Assembly: GCA_025094145.1 (NCBI GenBank) | Contig: JALLLS010000010.1 | Span: 124,001 to 188,000 of the forward strand | Length of the DNA: 64,000 bases | Source: Spinellus fusiger | Taxonomy: Eukaryota > Mucoromycota > Mucoromycetes > Mucorales > Phycomycetaceae | Reading direction: 5' to 3' | Shown: positions 1 through 12,655 of the stretch, in pieces | Layout: every line of letters starts with the position of its first letter | Position numbering within the stretch: the stretch's first letter is position 1 | Program-made: the position numbers and the translations under genes | Notes under the pieces: generated by a model | Seen by the model: only the letters and a program-made list of their open reading frames with translations | Databases searched by the model: none | Told to the model about the DNA's origin: nothing

Positions 1-746
1 CCATGTATAGGGTATTGAATATTAAATACTCAATGATATATAACAAATGCTATGTGTTAATATCACATAGTATACTCTGAATACTAAATACTAAATACTA
101 AACATTAAATGCCTTGTCAATGATAAGAAAAACAAGTCATTGCCACGGTCTTGTAGATTATGGATTGATTACCACGGTAAATTGCTAATAACCCACAATT
201 TAGCAAAGAAAGAAAAAAGAAAAAGAAGGAAGAAATGACACATGAAGAACGGCTGTTTATGTCTCTTTACAAGCATATATGTATATAAATACATAATTAC
301 ACCTATACACATACAGTTTACCATGGACAAATGATATCTACAAAGAAAATAAAACAAAACAAAAAACTCCACCAGCTTTTGGGATAGCACCAGTAACAAT
401 TCCTCTACTTATCATCACCCATTAAATAATCGGCTTTTTCATTCTTTCTCTCCATTTAATACGTATGATCAAAATTTGCCAAATATGTCATTTATCAACC
501 TATCTATTTCGTACTGGTTAAGAAAACTACAAGGTGTCAACCCACGCTCAAATTTTAATTAATACTATAAGACAAACATAATGTTTCTATATTTGATGAG
601 GACCAGGGTACTGATAGTTAGTGCTATTAGTGTTTTCTTTTAAAATTACATGTCAGTGGTGGATAGTTCAACCTGTTCTTTGGTTATCTTTCTCTTAAAA
701 GGGCCTTTTTATTCGTTTATTTTTCTTTTTGTACCCTGGATTGGTG
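1..746. other. AT-rich spacer upstream of the protease gene
   Basis: I see no convincing gene here. The only open frames are low-complexity, AT-driven runs. The left edge has short repeats of the form AATACTAAATACT (about 76-105). The last 100 bases hold the presumed promoter and 5' UTR of the subtilisin gene, including a pyrimidine-rich stretch near 705-735. Confidence 0.6.
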
Positions 747-2662
747 ATGAAAGTATTGATCTGTAGTCTTGCTATTGCTGCTGTAGCTGTATTGGCTCAA
801 GTAAAGACAGAAAGAGAGCCTACTCACATTATCAAGTTTAATGATAAAGTCAATGGAACTTCCAGTAAGTGGACATGAATAAATAGTGTATTATACACTG
901 ACATTTGTTTCTGTTGGTTAGTGATCAATTCTTTTGTCATATCACAACATCGTAGTTTTCTGATACAGAAACATGCAAGAAGACAGAAAAGATTGTTAAA
1001 ACGTAGAAAACTACAAGACATTTCTGGATTGAAGGGCAGTGAGAAGAATGTAACAAGTAGCCATACTGTGACCAACAGTAGCCATACTGAGTTGGACAGT
1101 ATCGATCTCAAGGCCAACAGTATCAATGAAGATAAAGACAAAGAGAAAAGCGAGGAAGATGAGGAGGAAGATGAAGATGATGAGGAGGGTGAAGATGATG
1201 AAGATGAGGAGGAAGATGATGAGGAGGAGGATGAAGATGATGAATATGATGAGGATGAAGATGATGAATATGATATTGACTCTCATATCTACTCCAGTAA
1301 CCTTGAACACCAACTTTCACTGGAGTTAATTAGCATTGATAATAACTTTGTGGCAATTTCTGGTGTATTCAAGGATTCCAAGTTCATAAATTACTTGCAT
1401 TCCCAGCCAAGCATTGATTATATCGAACCCAATTATCTCTACAAAGCAGACATTCTAATGCCACAGGACAATGTAGGTAGTAGGAAGGATTACTCCATAG
1501 TAATAGTATTTCTCATCTAATGATTATCTTTTTATTGTCTCCATCTCTACTTGTCGCTCTAGTATGATGTATCCCATATTGTAGAGAATTCATTAGCATT
1601 TGACTGGGGGCTCTCTCGTATCAGTCAACGCAACTTGGGTATTTTGAACACTTATTCCTACAACACATCAGCTGGGTACATCTATCACAGTCTCTTTATT
1701 CTAGGGTGTGTCTAACTGTTTTTCTGTTTGTATTGTGTCTTTATAGATCAGGTGTCCATGTCTATGTACTAGACACAGGGATTAATACTGATCATGATGA
1801 CTTTGAAAACCGTGCTTCGGTGTCAGCTAACTTTGTTTCTAATGAAGCAAGCACTGATATGGGTGGCCATGGTAAGTTATGCCAGCCCCTCCTGTACTCA
1901 TTTTACACCCTCTTCTCTCTTCTCTCTTTCTCTCTCTCTCAAGGCACCCATGTAGCAGGCAAGATTGGCGGAAGAGTTTATGGTGTTGCAAAAGGTGTCA
2001 CTCTTCATGCTGTTAAAATCCTTGGTAAAAATGGTGAAGGGTCTACCAGCAATCTTCTCAGAGGTGTCTCCCATGTGATAGAATCAGGAAAGAGTGGAAA
2101 GACCATTATTAATCTCTCTCTGAGTGGTCCCAGATCAAGACTCATCGATGAGATTATCAACAAGGCTACTTTAGAACACAATATTCCAATTTTTGTCTCT
2201 GCTGGTAATGCTGGTGCTGATGCATGCACCTTTTCACCCTCCTCCAATGAGAATGTCTTTGTGGTGGGTGCAACGAATAGCAAAGATGAAGTTCCCTACT
2301 ATTCCAATCTGGGTCAGTGTGTCCATATGTATGCACCAGGTTCAAATATAAAGAGCACATGGGTAGGTGCTTCGGATGCTGTTCATATTCTTGACGGAAC
2401 AAGGTAATCTAAATCCTGAATACACCTCTAGGGTAGCATTGTTCACTGACTTTGTTTTACTATTAGCATGGCATGTCCCCATGTCACTGGCATTGCAGCA
2501 AGCCTCTTGTCTAAGAATGTATATGACAGTGTGCATGATTTATACGATGATTTATACTCTGTCTCCACCAAAGACATTCTCAAATTCAACACTCAGAAAC
2601 CTATGAAGAGCAATCATAATGCATTGGCCTATAATACAGTGGACACATGCATTGGCTTATAA
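747..2662 (+). CDS. Subtilisin-like serine protease (S8, proteinase K type) with acidic insert in its propeptide
   Basis: This is a secreted or vacuolar endoprotease of the S8 family. Six exons join in frame: 747-864, 922-1476, 1585-1675, 1747-1871, 1944-2403, 2467-2662, giving 514 aa. The N-terminus MKVLICSLAIAAVAVLAQ is a clear signal peptide. An inhibitor_I9 propeptide follows, split by an insert of about 60 residues made mostly of Asp and Glu (DNA 1147-1275). The catalytic Asp lies in VLDTGIN, the His in GGHGTHVAG (split by intron 4), the oxyanion Asn in VSAGNAG, and the Ser in GTSMACPHVTG (split by intron 5). The family triad is therefore intact. The ATG at 747 is chosen because it alone gives the signal peptide. 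An SDR gene follows 262 bp downstream on the same strand. Secretion versus vacuolar targeting cannot be told from sequence. Confidence 0.9.
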
Positions 2663-2924
2663 TACAGTGGATACAGCATGATAGAATAGGGTCACCCCAT
2701 AAGACATTTAGAGAAATACACTATTCTATTGAGACAAATGCTTTTTTTTTCTTCTTCCTTTTTCCCTTTCACTTTATTCATAAACAGACGATTCTTCCAA
2801 GCCTATTTTCTTTAGGAAACAACTAAAGATTTACCTTTCTCTTCATTCCGATGGTCTGAGTTTATAATAAGATAGCCCTTGTAACGAGTCTAGTGGATTT
2901 GCTACTTGTCTCTTTTCCTGCACT

Positions 2925-4049
<1,125 letters not shown>

Positions 4050-4060
4050 GAAAGTCAGTG

Positions 4061-4099
4061 TAGTGTAGTGTAGTGTAGTGTAGTGTAGTGTAGTGTAGT
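4061..4099. repeat. TAGTG pentanucleotide microsatellite
   Basis: Nearly eight perfect copies of TAGTG begin 12 bases after the SDR stop codon, so they probably lie in its 3' UTR. Confidence 0.95.
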
Positions 4100-4874
4100 A
4101 TCAATGAGTCCATGTCTTTTCCTTTGGTGGAGTGAGAGTATTGAATAAAACAAATGGGATTTGTTTCTCAAGAAGGCTGTTCTATGCATACATACGACAC
4201 AACGACAGACACTCTATAGAGTTACCAAGGGGGAGGGAGGGGAGGTTTCACAACATCACTGACGAGCAGATTGAATTCACCCTACAACTCCACTCTTCTC
4301 CATGTTTTTCTTTTTCTTTTTCCGTCCAGCCTCCAAGGGGGAGAAAAGAAGCCCCTTTTATCTATGCATTCTTATTTGCCACTTTCTTCTCTCCTTCCAT
4401 CTCAAGTAGAGGAACACTTGCAGGTTAGAATGTCCACTGACTTTTTATTCTTATTGGAGAGAGTAGAGTCACCGATGAATTTGGGAGGAGACATCTGACT
4501 GCATGAGATACTATTTCATACACAGAATATCTTTTGCTTCTTTCACTCTACGGACTCTTTGTTCTGTGGTGCAATACTGCGGTAGATGTTAGTGCACACA
4601 CACACGTACCACTTATTATTCATTCTTTCTTTCTCAGGAGATCTTTCTTATATACAAAAGCAACATGTTTCCCATAAAGAGGGTTTCATTGTTCAAACGT
4701 GATATTTCTTAATCTTGTAGTCTTTTTTTATTTTTTATTTTTATTTTTATAGTAAATAAAACAACACACATGTAAAATAGATGTAAAATAGATGTAAAAT
4801 GTAAAATGGAAAGATGGAAGAAATAGAAGAAATAGAAGAAAGAATAGATAGAAAAACAGGGTACGTGGGTGGGA
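4100..4874. other. Spacer between convergent SDR and PRL genes
   Basis: Two overlapping open frames at 4132-4498 have no recognisable domain and include simple pyrimidine-rich sequence. A (CACA)n run lies near 4597. I call no gene. Confidence 0.5.
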
Positions 4875-5629
4875 TTATATCTGCTGTGAGACAGGTGCAA
4901 TGGGTTTGCTAGTACCAAACTTAAACATGCGTTCTAATGAAGAACGGAAGAAATGCGTGCCTGAGGATTTTGGCTTGAGGCTTCGCTTGTAGGTCTCCTA
5001 ATGTAATTTTTCCACAAGTCAGTGACTTTTTCTGCAGAGGCCACAACAACCCTAACAACCCTAGAAAATGAATCTGTTGGCTTACCAAATAGGCAATTTG
5101 AGGCTTATTAAACGCACCACGGCGTTTCTCTCTGATAAATTCAATGGTATCCAAGGGTTTTGAGCCCATTTCTGTCAATGCAATAGCCACAAGCACAGGT
5201 GCTCTTCCTAGTCCAGCCACGCAATGAACAGCAATTGTTGGTTTAGAGTCGGTGGTTTCCTTGTCTCTTGTATGCTCTAATAGCGAGAGCCACTCCCGCA
5301 CGACTTGTGGAGGAGGCTAAGAGACACAATCAGTGACTGTCATCTACAAAAGAATTTCTTACCACTCCGCCATCTTTGAAAGGTAAATCAACGACTTGTA
5401 TATTTTGGTCAAGAAGTCGACTGGCGTTATAGGTAGGTTGACAGCACCGAACTACGGTGGCCACCTCGAGTTGAATAAATTCTTCGATGTAGTATCCAAG
5501 AGTACTTTCAGTGGGACAGTCGAGAATAAGAAAGCGAATAGGTGAAGAGGGGGAGTCAATCAGGGAGAGCATTCTGCCTAGCGGAGAGCCATTGTGGCCA
5601 GTGCGCTTGCCGGTGTGAATCATGGTCAA
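4875..5629 (-). CDS. PRL-type (PTP4A) dual-specificity protein phosphatase
   Basis: Three exons on the minus strand, 5363-5629, 5086-5316 and 4875-4997, give 206 aa in one frame. The P-loop [14 protein letters not shown] (Cys nucleophile, Arg) is the PRL form of CX5R, with Ala in place of the Ser/Thr of most DUSPs. KDGG supplies the general-acid Asp region, and [12 protein letters not shown] is the PRL helix after the loop. PRLs act on phosphotyrosine poorly and also bind CNNM magnesium transporters in animals. The last intron (GTAAGC to ATTAG) shifts frame so that YLETYKR continues the human-like YLEKY segment; without it the protein would end in an unrelated tail. The final residues are PVSQQI, so no CAAX prenylation box is visible, unlike animal PRLs. 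Confidence 0.9.
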
Positions 5630-6712
5630 GTGTGTTAAAGATGCTTATGGAAGAAAAACCATGTCAAGGAGTCCAGAGATAGCAGATAATTGGTGCAGTG
5701 GAGAAAACAAGCAGTTCATATGTTTTCACGAACAAAAAGAACAAGAGGTTCCAAGTCTGGCAAAGAAAGACAGCGAGGTATTTATCCTCTATCGGAGCTA
5801 CATGCACCCATAATGTTACATCATCACCAAGAGATAACAGCACCGCACCAATCGCAATCAGATCCTTAGGAAGATGGCTTATCTCTTAGTGGGTGGGTTG
5901 GAGGGTTGGAGGGTTGGAGGGTGGACGGATGGGCTGGTATAAATAGATCAAGGGAGAGAAAAGAAAATAAATAAGGGGCGGCAAGTGTAAAAGATGGACA
6001 AATGTACTGCTGTTGTATGGCTTCCTGCGCTGCCACAAATGTCATATTAGGTAGTATTGAATACTGGCACTCATAAAGAGGGAACAGGGCGATGGAGAAC
6101 AGTGCCATTGACTGTTTATTATTGTTTTTGTTCTCTAGTCTACATTTCAATAGGATTTTATTTATTTCTTTTTCAACTACTTTGCATGAATAAGATGGGG
6201 TGGGTTGATGGCTCCAAAGTGAGCTGATACTCTTGCTGTGAATCATGATGGGGTGTAGTGTGTGTAGAATAGCCATTTTAATACAAACACATGGAGATGG
6301 AGATATGAAGATATGAAGATATGGAGATAAGGGGTGGTATTGTAGAAAGAGAGTTAGTGTGTTGAGCCATTGAGTGGGACGATCAACACACTAGACACTG
6401 TTATGTAGGAGCCAGCAAGTGGCTATGATGTGTTGTGTGATATAGACTCGTGTCTTTTGATTATTTTGATAAGTGAGGGGGTCACTGATCCATGAAACAT
6501 AATACACTGATGGATTATTCACAAATTGCTTGTGAATTGCAATTGCTTATGAATTACTTGTGAATTGCTTGTGAATTGCTTGTAAATTGCTTGTAAATTG
6601 CTTGTAAATTGCTTATAAATGACTTATAGATCATTCATATTGGCACGAGAATAAGAGATGCATGACATTTACTGATTTGTTTCTCCTTGTGTGTGTGTGG
6701 GTGTATGTGGGT
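5630..6712. other. Spacer upstream of the PRL gene
   Basis: No gene is supported. There are short tandem pieces (GGAGGGTTGG near 5895-5920, ATGAAGATATG near 6300-6330) and the 11-bp minisatellite listed separately. Confidence 0.5.
6523..6628. repeat. 11-bp minisatellite (AATTGCTTGTG)n
   Basis: About nine to ten degenerate copies of AATTGCTTGTG/A stand in tandem, about 85 bp left of the inverted-repeat element. Confidence 0.85.
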
Positions 6713-7775
6713 TAGACTGCATTTCCTAGTCAATATAGATAGGACAGTACACAGACTTAGGCAAAAGGTGCTGTTCCTAGACCAGTCGCAGTGACATTGC
6801 CTTGAAGGAACAGGGCATTTCTCTGCTGGTTGTTATTATAAATAGATTTAAGCATGGAATAGAATGGAGTTTAAGTAGGCCTTTTGCTCTCTTATGGTGT
6901 ACATTCAATAGACCCAAAAGATCATTCAGACAAGATAAACTGCACCTTCTTCAATGGCAACTTACATACTAAACTACGGCCCATTGTGTCATTATGGCTT
7001 ATAAGATTCTTTAGTGCTTTATAGAAGGAGTGTACAGATCCTTTTGATCCACCCATTAGGTAATAGGTACCACTCAACAAATAAACGAAACCACGTTGTG
7101 GCGAAGTAGTACTTACAACTCAGCAAATGAAGCAGTGAATGGCATGTTGTAGCAAAGATACTCAACATGCATTGTTTCACTCCTCACAAGTCCGAAGCAG
7201 CTCACAATCTGTGTTGGTGATTTGTTTCAATTCATAAACGTCTAGTTTTATTTGAAAAATAGAAAGAAAGAAAAGGCATTGGTTTATAAGTCATGCAATG
7301 GGTGTGTTCTGGTACAAAGTCCATGTGTCTTGGGAACATGTGAATATCCTTGGCCAAGGGAAAAAAGACGACCTCATATTACACATACTAGTGTATAAGA
7401 ACAAGTGTCGTTGGGTGATAGACTTCTACTCATAAGATAAAGTTCAGTCTCTAGATGAGAGGAGATAGAATAGAGAATACCTGTGAAATAGACCCTTTAG
7501 CTATTATAGGAGTACGAACATTAGTTGACTCAATAGGTTGACGTTAGTTGTTATAATTGCTATAGGTTGAATGTCCATAAGAATTTTATATCTTCACCCA
7601 TTACCTAATATCCATTGGGAAGTATCCATTCCATGCTTAAATCTATTTATAATAACAACCAGCAGAGAAATGCCCTGTTCCTTCAAGGCAATGTCACTGC
7701 GACTGGTCTAGGAACAGCACCTTTTGCCTAAGTCTGTGCACTGTCCTATCTATATTGACTAGGAAATGCAGTCTA
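6713..7775. mobile_element. Foldback/MITE-like element with 148-bp terminal inverted repeats
   Basis: The arm 6713-6860 is the reverse complement of 7628-7775 with a single mismatch over 148 bases (A at 6750 against G at the mirror site). The outer ends read TAGACTGCATTTCCTAGTC. If the terminal TA is a duplicated target, the element is GACTGC...GCAGTC with a TA duplication, as in Tc1/mariner-type insertions. The 767-bp interior has no transposase frame. The near identity of the arms suggests recent activity or gene conversion. Confidence 0.8.
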
Positions 7776-7925
7776 TTGGGAGGTATTCTTTTCTTCCAAG
7801 TATTATTTATCTTGTCCTTATGAATAGACAGCATAGGAGGCATCGATTATTTTAGACTGCTCTTACTGAATCACAAGAGTAGATGACACTTTGAAGTAGT
7901 ACTTTTGTTCAATGTATAATTTATT

Positions 7926-9662
7926 CTACCACAAAAATCTGGGAGTGATAGATGGGTTGCTCTTTTCATGCTCTCTAAATTGTGATTGCAACAATCCCAC
8001 ATAATGAAATGCATTCTCCCACTCTTGTGCTATTTCAACCGAGTCCGGCAAAAGGTACACTCTACGCTCAAGACATGTTGTACTTGAACCCATTGGTGTG
8101 TTGGCATAATCAACAGCAGCAGGTGAAAACTGAAGAATAAGCCCATTCGAACCCACATCCACCTGCACCTCATTATCATCAGGAGGATGAAATACATCCA
8201 CAAGAGAGGCAAGAGAAATAGTATGAAGAACTTCCCTCGTCTAGAATGCAAAAGAAAGAGAAAGAGAGAAGAAGGAGAGTCCATTGAGTTATTCTTCTAG
8301 TGAGGACTTACCTCCTTGGCTTCAAAATCATAAAGATTCAAATGAGGACCCAGCAATACTGCCCAATAACGATGCCATCTCTGCCCACTCCATTAGAATA
8401 ATAATAATAATAGCAATAATAATAATAATCTTTCTGTAGTTCCTTGTATTACTTACAGCCGCTCTCTGACCACGAACATAGAGTGTTATATAACCAGCAT
8501 AAATACAGCTGTTGTTAATCATCATCTGGGCATCTTTGCTCACATAAGTGCCGAATATCACCAACACCTGATAACTTGCACCAGAAGAGCTATCGCTGTC
8601 TTCAAGTGTGTATCGCCGCAACTTTTTATCCAATGGATTTAGATTGACTTGGAATATATGTTGGCCCACACATGTCTCTGATGTATTGCCTGTGAGTGTA
8701 TGAAGAATAGAGTGGGAGTGGGAGTAGACCTTGAGTACTATCTTTGAAGGTTGATCAAAGTCACTGCCAAGAACAAGATGAACAAGAACAAGAGGAACAA
8801 TGGGAACATCCATAATCACAAGAAGAATCAGCAAAAATACCAACACAATGTTTGTTACCACAAAAAGGTCTCTTCTAGCTCTGTCAGAATGGTGTTTTTT
8901 CCTGATTTCTCGCTTGTGCCTCGTTCTCCCATAAATACGTCTTGGCCCGCCTGAACAGAACAGCGGAAATGGCTGCCTATGCATCAATCACTATGAATTC
9001 TGCCCATACTACGGGTGCTTACCTTTGATATGATTCTTACTGATGACTTGAAGGACTAAAGGGCAAGTGAGTTCATCTCCCATCACAGACACGGACAAGT
9101 GTTTCTTACCTCGAAGATAGAACATGGCCTTTGACTGCTTCCCATCCTCTGCTGGTAGATAGCTGAAGAAATAAGTGACATGACTCCTCTTGATGGATAC
9201 TTACCCTGATCTGTTATGAGGCTTTCGAAATACAATAGGATTTACAGAATTAACAGAAGGATGAGGAACTCCCACACCTTCTGCAGGTGAAGCATCTCTT
9301 ATCCACTTTAACTTCTCACTGGACAATTGGTCCAAGCTCTCACACCGGCCATTGTAGTAAATCAAGGGTTCAGCAAGCAATGTTGCCGCCTTTTTTGTCT
9401 CTTGGTCTTTTGTCTCTCCCTGCTTGCCACATTCTAGTGCTTTTGGCTGATCTTGATCAATGCCTACTTGCACTACAGAGACAGTCCTTGTTGGCTGCAG
9501 GAATGGCTTGTTGAATAGAGACCTGAACGAGGAGGTGGAGTTCATTGATAGGTCTTTAATGGTAGAAGACACTTTAAAGTGGTCACTAATAAAGACAGAC
9601 ATTCGCCTTTGTACTTTATATGATTTTTTTGGTGGTTCTCTTTGACTGTTGGAATAAGACAT
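7926..9662 (-). CDS. Anillin-like protein: anillin homology domain plus C-terminal PH domain
   Basis: Six exons on the minus strand (9205-9662, 9023-9162, 8859-8940, 8457-8763, 8312-8380, 7926-8240) give 456 aa in a continuous frame. After a polar N-terminal 150 residues comes a beta-rich region (PLVLQVISKN, TELEETFLCDFD, IVLKVYSHS, CVGQHIFQVNL) that follows the order of the anillin homology domain. A PH domain follows: AGYITLYVRGQ, RWHRYWAVLLG, NLYDFE, EIAQEWENAFHYVG. Anillins scaffold RhoA, septins and membrane at the division site; Mid1 and Bud4 are fungal relatives. The protein is short and shows no obvious actin/myosin-binding N-terminus. The exon at 8859-8940 needs a CAAG acceptor; a better-looking CAG 10 bases upstream breaks frame, so that joint is the weakest. 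A 95-nt T-rich intron (8764-8858) looks like a membrane segment if read through. Confidence 0.75.
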
Positions 9663-10712
9663 TCCTTTGTTTGAATGAGAAATGAGAAGAAGAAAAGTGA
9701 AGAGATGAAAGATGAAAGAGAGTAGATGAAAAAGAAAAAGTTGTAATCCGCTCTGTCTTCTCTTTTTGTTCTTGTTATATAACTACTAAGGCATGTCATT
9801 ACATACTTTAGTTTTCTGCCTATGAAAAATGAACCCTTTCCTACTACTACTCTTTTATTTATGTTTTACTGCTTATTTCCAACACTAACTTCCAAGACTG
9901 TAGATGCTGCTGGTGCAGGAGGAGTAGGTTTTGTCTATAGATGAAATTGAGGAATCAATATTTTATAATAAGGGAGGCAGCCAAAATCATTGAATAGCAA
10001 ATCATTGCACTCATCTCTTTTTTTTTATTATTATTATTATTCATTCTTTGTTATGATCAATATAGATAAATTGGTTTATTTGTTTAGTATTTTAGCATTT
10101 CAGTCTTTACTATTGAATAGCCAGTCTTTACTACTGAATAGTCAGTCTTTACTACTGAATAGCCAGTCTCAACTGTTTTATCATTTCCATTCTTTTTGCT
10201 GATCAATAGACCCTATTTCTTATGTTCAGTATTGAATTTGGCAAAATAGTAACTATTTCTCTACTCCTTTGTAATTCCATGCCCCGAGAAAGAGATACCT
10301 ATAGAATTAAAGAGAAATAGAACAAAAATATACTAAAGAGGAATAGAAAAAGAAAAGAAAAAAGAATACTCTATAGCACACTTTATTATCACCAAATAGA
10401 ATCAATTATAAATACAACATTAGAAATGAATAGCAAAATACTGTATCAAATAACAGCATAATACCATAAATAACACAACCAGCCTTTTATCTTAATATAT
10501 TCTTTGTGTTCTTTTACTGAATAGACCAACATATTATGACGCTTTTATCTTAATCTATAAAAGAGGGCAGTTCAATGTCATTGGCTCACGTCACTCTCAA
10601 AACACGTGAGTCAATAGTAATCACTGAGCTGTGGTGAATAGGAAGAAAGAGCAAAAAAAGAAAAAAAAACAAGTGCCTTTTTCTTTCGAACCAACGCCAC
10701 TGTATTTTCCTC
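9663..10712. other. Divergent promoter region between anillin-like and CK2 genes
   Basis: AT-rich spacer with poly-pyrimidine runs and one 21-bp tandem repeat (listed). A CACGTG E-box-like hexamer occurs near 10602. No gene is seen. Confidence 0.5.
10101..10171. repeat. 21-bp tandem repeat
   Basis: A little over three copies of CAGTCTTTACTACTGAATAGC in head-to-tail order, slightly diverged. Confidence 0.85.
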
Positions 10713-12223
10713 ATGGACACAATCATGCATGAAGCAAGTATTGCACGTGTTTATGCGTATGCAAACTTGAATCAGCCCAAGGAATATTACGAGTACGATG
10801 GACTTCAGGTGGTGTGGGGGTAAGTTCATAGCATGGCATTGTATTATTATTATTATTTGTTATTATTTGTTATTATTTGTTATTGTTTGTTTGTTTGTTT
10901 GTTATTGCTATTTGTTATTATTGTTATTATTATTATATTTTGTTTGTTTGTTATTGTTTGTTTGTTGCTGCTGTTAACACACCTCTATACAGATGCCAAG
11001 AAAACTACGAGATTAGCCGTAAGGTTGGCCGTGGAAAATACTCCGAAGTGTTCGAGGGACTTAATGTCACCAACGGCAGACAATGTGTTATCAAAGTCCT
11101 TAAACCCGTCAAGAAGAAGAAGATCAAGCGTGAAATTAAGATTCTCCAGAACTTGAACGGAGGCCCTAACATTATTAACCTGCTGGATATTGTGAGAGAC
11201 CCTCAGGTAAACAAGTAGAGTGAGCTCCATCCCACTCATAAGATACAGTCAAGAACTCCTTCTTTGGTGTTTGAATATGTCAACAATACAGAATTCAAGA
11301 TCCTTTATCCTCGATTCTCTGATTATGATGTTCGATATTATATGTATGAACTGTTGAAGGTGTGTATTCATAGGTAGAAGAGAGTGTCTAAAATACCTTT
11401 CTTCTATAGGCTCTGGACTTTTGTCACTCCAAAGGCATTATGCACCGTGATGTGAAGCCCCACAATGTGATGATTAATCATGAAAGAAGACAAGTGAGTT
11501 GGAAATACAAAGAAAGAGAGATCACTTATATTTCTAGTTGCGTCTTATTGATTGGGGTCTTGCCGACTTTTATCTTCCTGGTGCAGAGTACAATGTTCGT
11601 GTTGCTTCTCGATGCTTCAAGGGACCCGAGCTTCTCGTTGATTTCCGTCTGTATGACTATAGCTTAGACCTGTGGAGTTATGGCTGTATGTTGGCAGGCA
11701 TGGTGAGGAATCTTATACTATGGAGTGAGGATGGCTTGGCTGGTATTGATAGTAGCCCATTCTGTAGGTGTTCCGTAAAGAGCCTTTCTTCAATGGTCAG
11801 GATAACTATGATCAGTTGGTGAAGATTGCCCGTGTGTTGGGTACAGATGAATTGTTTGCTTATTTGAAAAAGTACAACATCAAGTTGGATCCACACTTTG
11901 ATGACATTCTTGGAAAGTGAGTCTACAGTGGCTTTATTGATCTATTTACCTATTTATTTACCTATTTACCCATTTCTATTCTGATAGATACCCTGCCAAA
12001 GCATGGAATAAGTTTGTGGGCCCTAGTAACAAGCGTTATATTTCGGATGAACTCTTTAATCTCCTTGATAACTTGTTGCGCTACGACCATCAGGAACGAC
12101 TGACAGCAAAAGAAGCCATGGACCATCCTTATTTCTGTAAGTACAACTACCACAGATAAAAGACTCATTGAAAATCTAGTTGTTATTCAGGAAGAAGAGA
12201 GCAAAAAAACACAATCCTTTTAA
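10713..12223 (+). CDS. CKA1: Casein kinase 2 catalytic subunit alpha
   Basis: Constitutive Ser/Thr kinase that phosphorylates acidic sites in the nucleus and cytosol and pairs with CK2 beta. Eight exons (10713-10819, 10993-11206, 11249-11359, 11410-11493, 11538-11702, 11768-11916, 11988-12136, 12180-12223) give 340 aa, the usual length. Visible motifs are [11 protein letters not shown], the basic cluster [22 protein letters not shown] (catalytic Asp), the CK2-specific DWG in [11 protein letters not shown], and GPELLVD. In the activation segment [11 protein letters not shown] carries Cys where CK2 normally has Tyr. The last small exon, entered at a CTAG, gives HPYFFVIQEEE; an alternative acceptor at 12190 would stop at once. 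The gene is convergent with GPI13. Confidence 0.95.
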
Positions 12224-12655
12224 AAAAGGAATCCTCATTCCTTTTGGTACCTATCAGTATTTAACTTTATATACATACATACAAACTCATATAACACACA
12301 TACACAAACACACTGTTCTCTTTCTCCCTCTTCCTCTCTCTTCATCCACTCATTGTTTGTCTGTCTGTCTGTCTGTTTGTTTGTTTGTTTGTTTGTTTGT
12401 TTGTTTGTTTGTTTGTTTGTTTGTTTGTTTGTTTGTTTGTTTGTTTGTTTGTTTGTTTGTTTGTTTGTTTGTCTTGGAGTCATAAATGCACAGTATTTGA
12501 CGATCCTTTTGAATGCATTTTTCAAACACATCTACACCTATGGTTGACAGTTTATACTACATCTTTACAAGTATTACAAAATAAATATATAAATATATAA
12601 ATATATATATATATATAAAATAGAGAGAAGATTTCCTTTCTCTTCCTTCCATTCA
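12224..12655. repeat. Short convergent spacer dominated by a (TTTG)n microsatellite
   Basis: From about 12355 to 12473 the sequence is almost pure CTGT/TTTG tetranucleotide repeat. It reads as Cys-Leu-Phe-Val or Asn-Lys-Gln-Thr in false frames. A TA-rich tract follows at 12575-12615. This is 3' UTR and spacer between CK2 and GPI13. Confidence 0.9.

Noticed and set aside
1126..1320. Met/Lys-rich and His/Pro-rich frames over the acidic insert
   Set aside because: Shadows of the GAT/GAG codon run of the protease exon.
8764..8858. A strongly hydrophobic segment that looks like a transmembrane helix in the anillin-like gene
   Set aside because: It is the translation of a T-rich intron (GTAACA to TTGGCAG). 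Removing it joins TELEETFL to CDFDQPSK in the anillin order.
12355..12473. Long frames of repeated CLFV or NKQT
   Set aside because: Pure TTTG microsatellite read in six frames.
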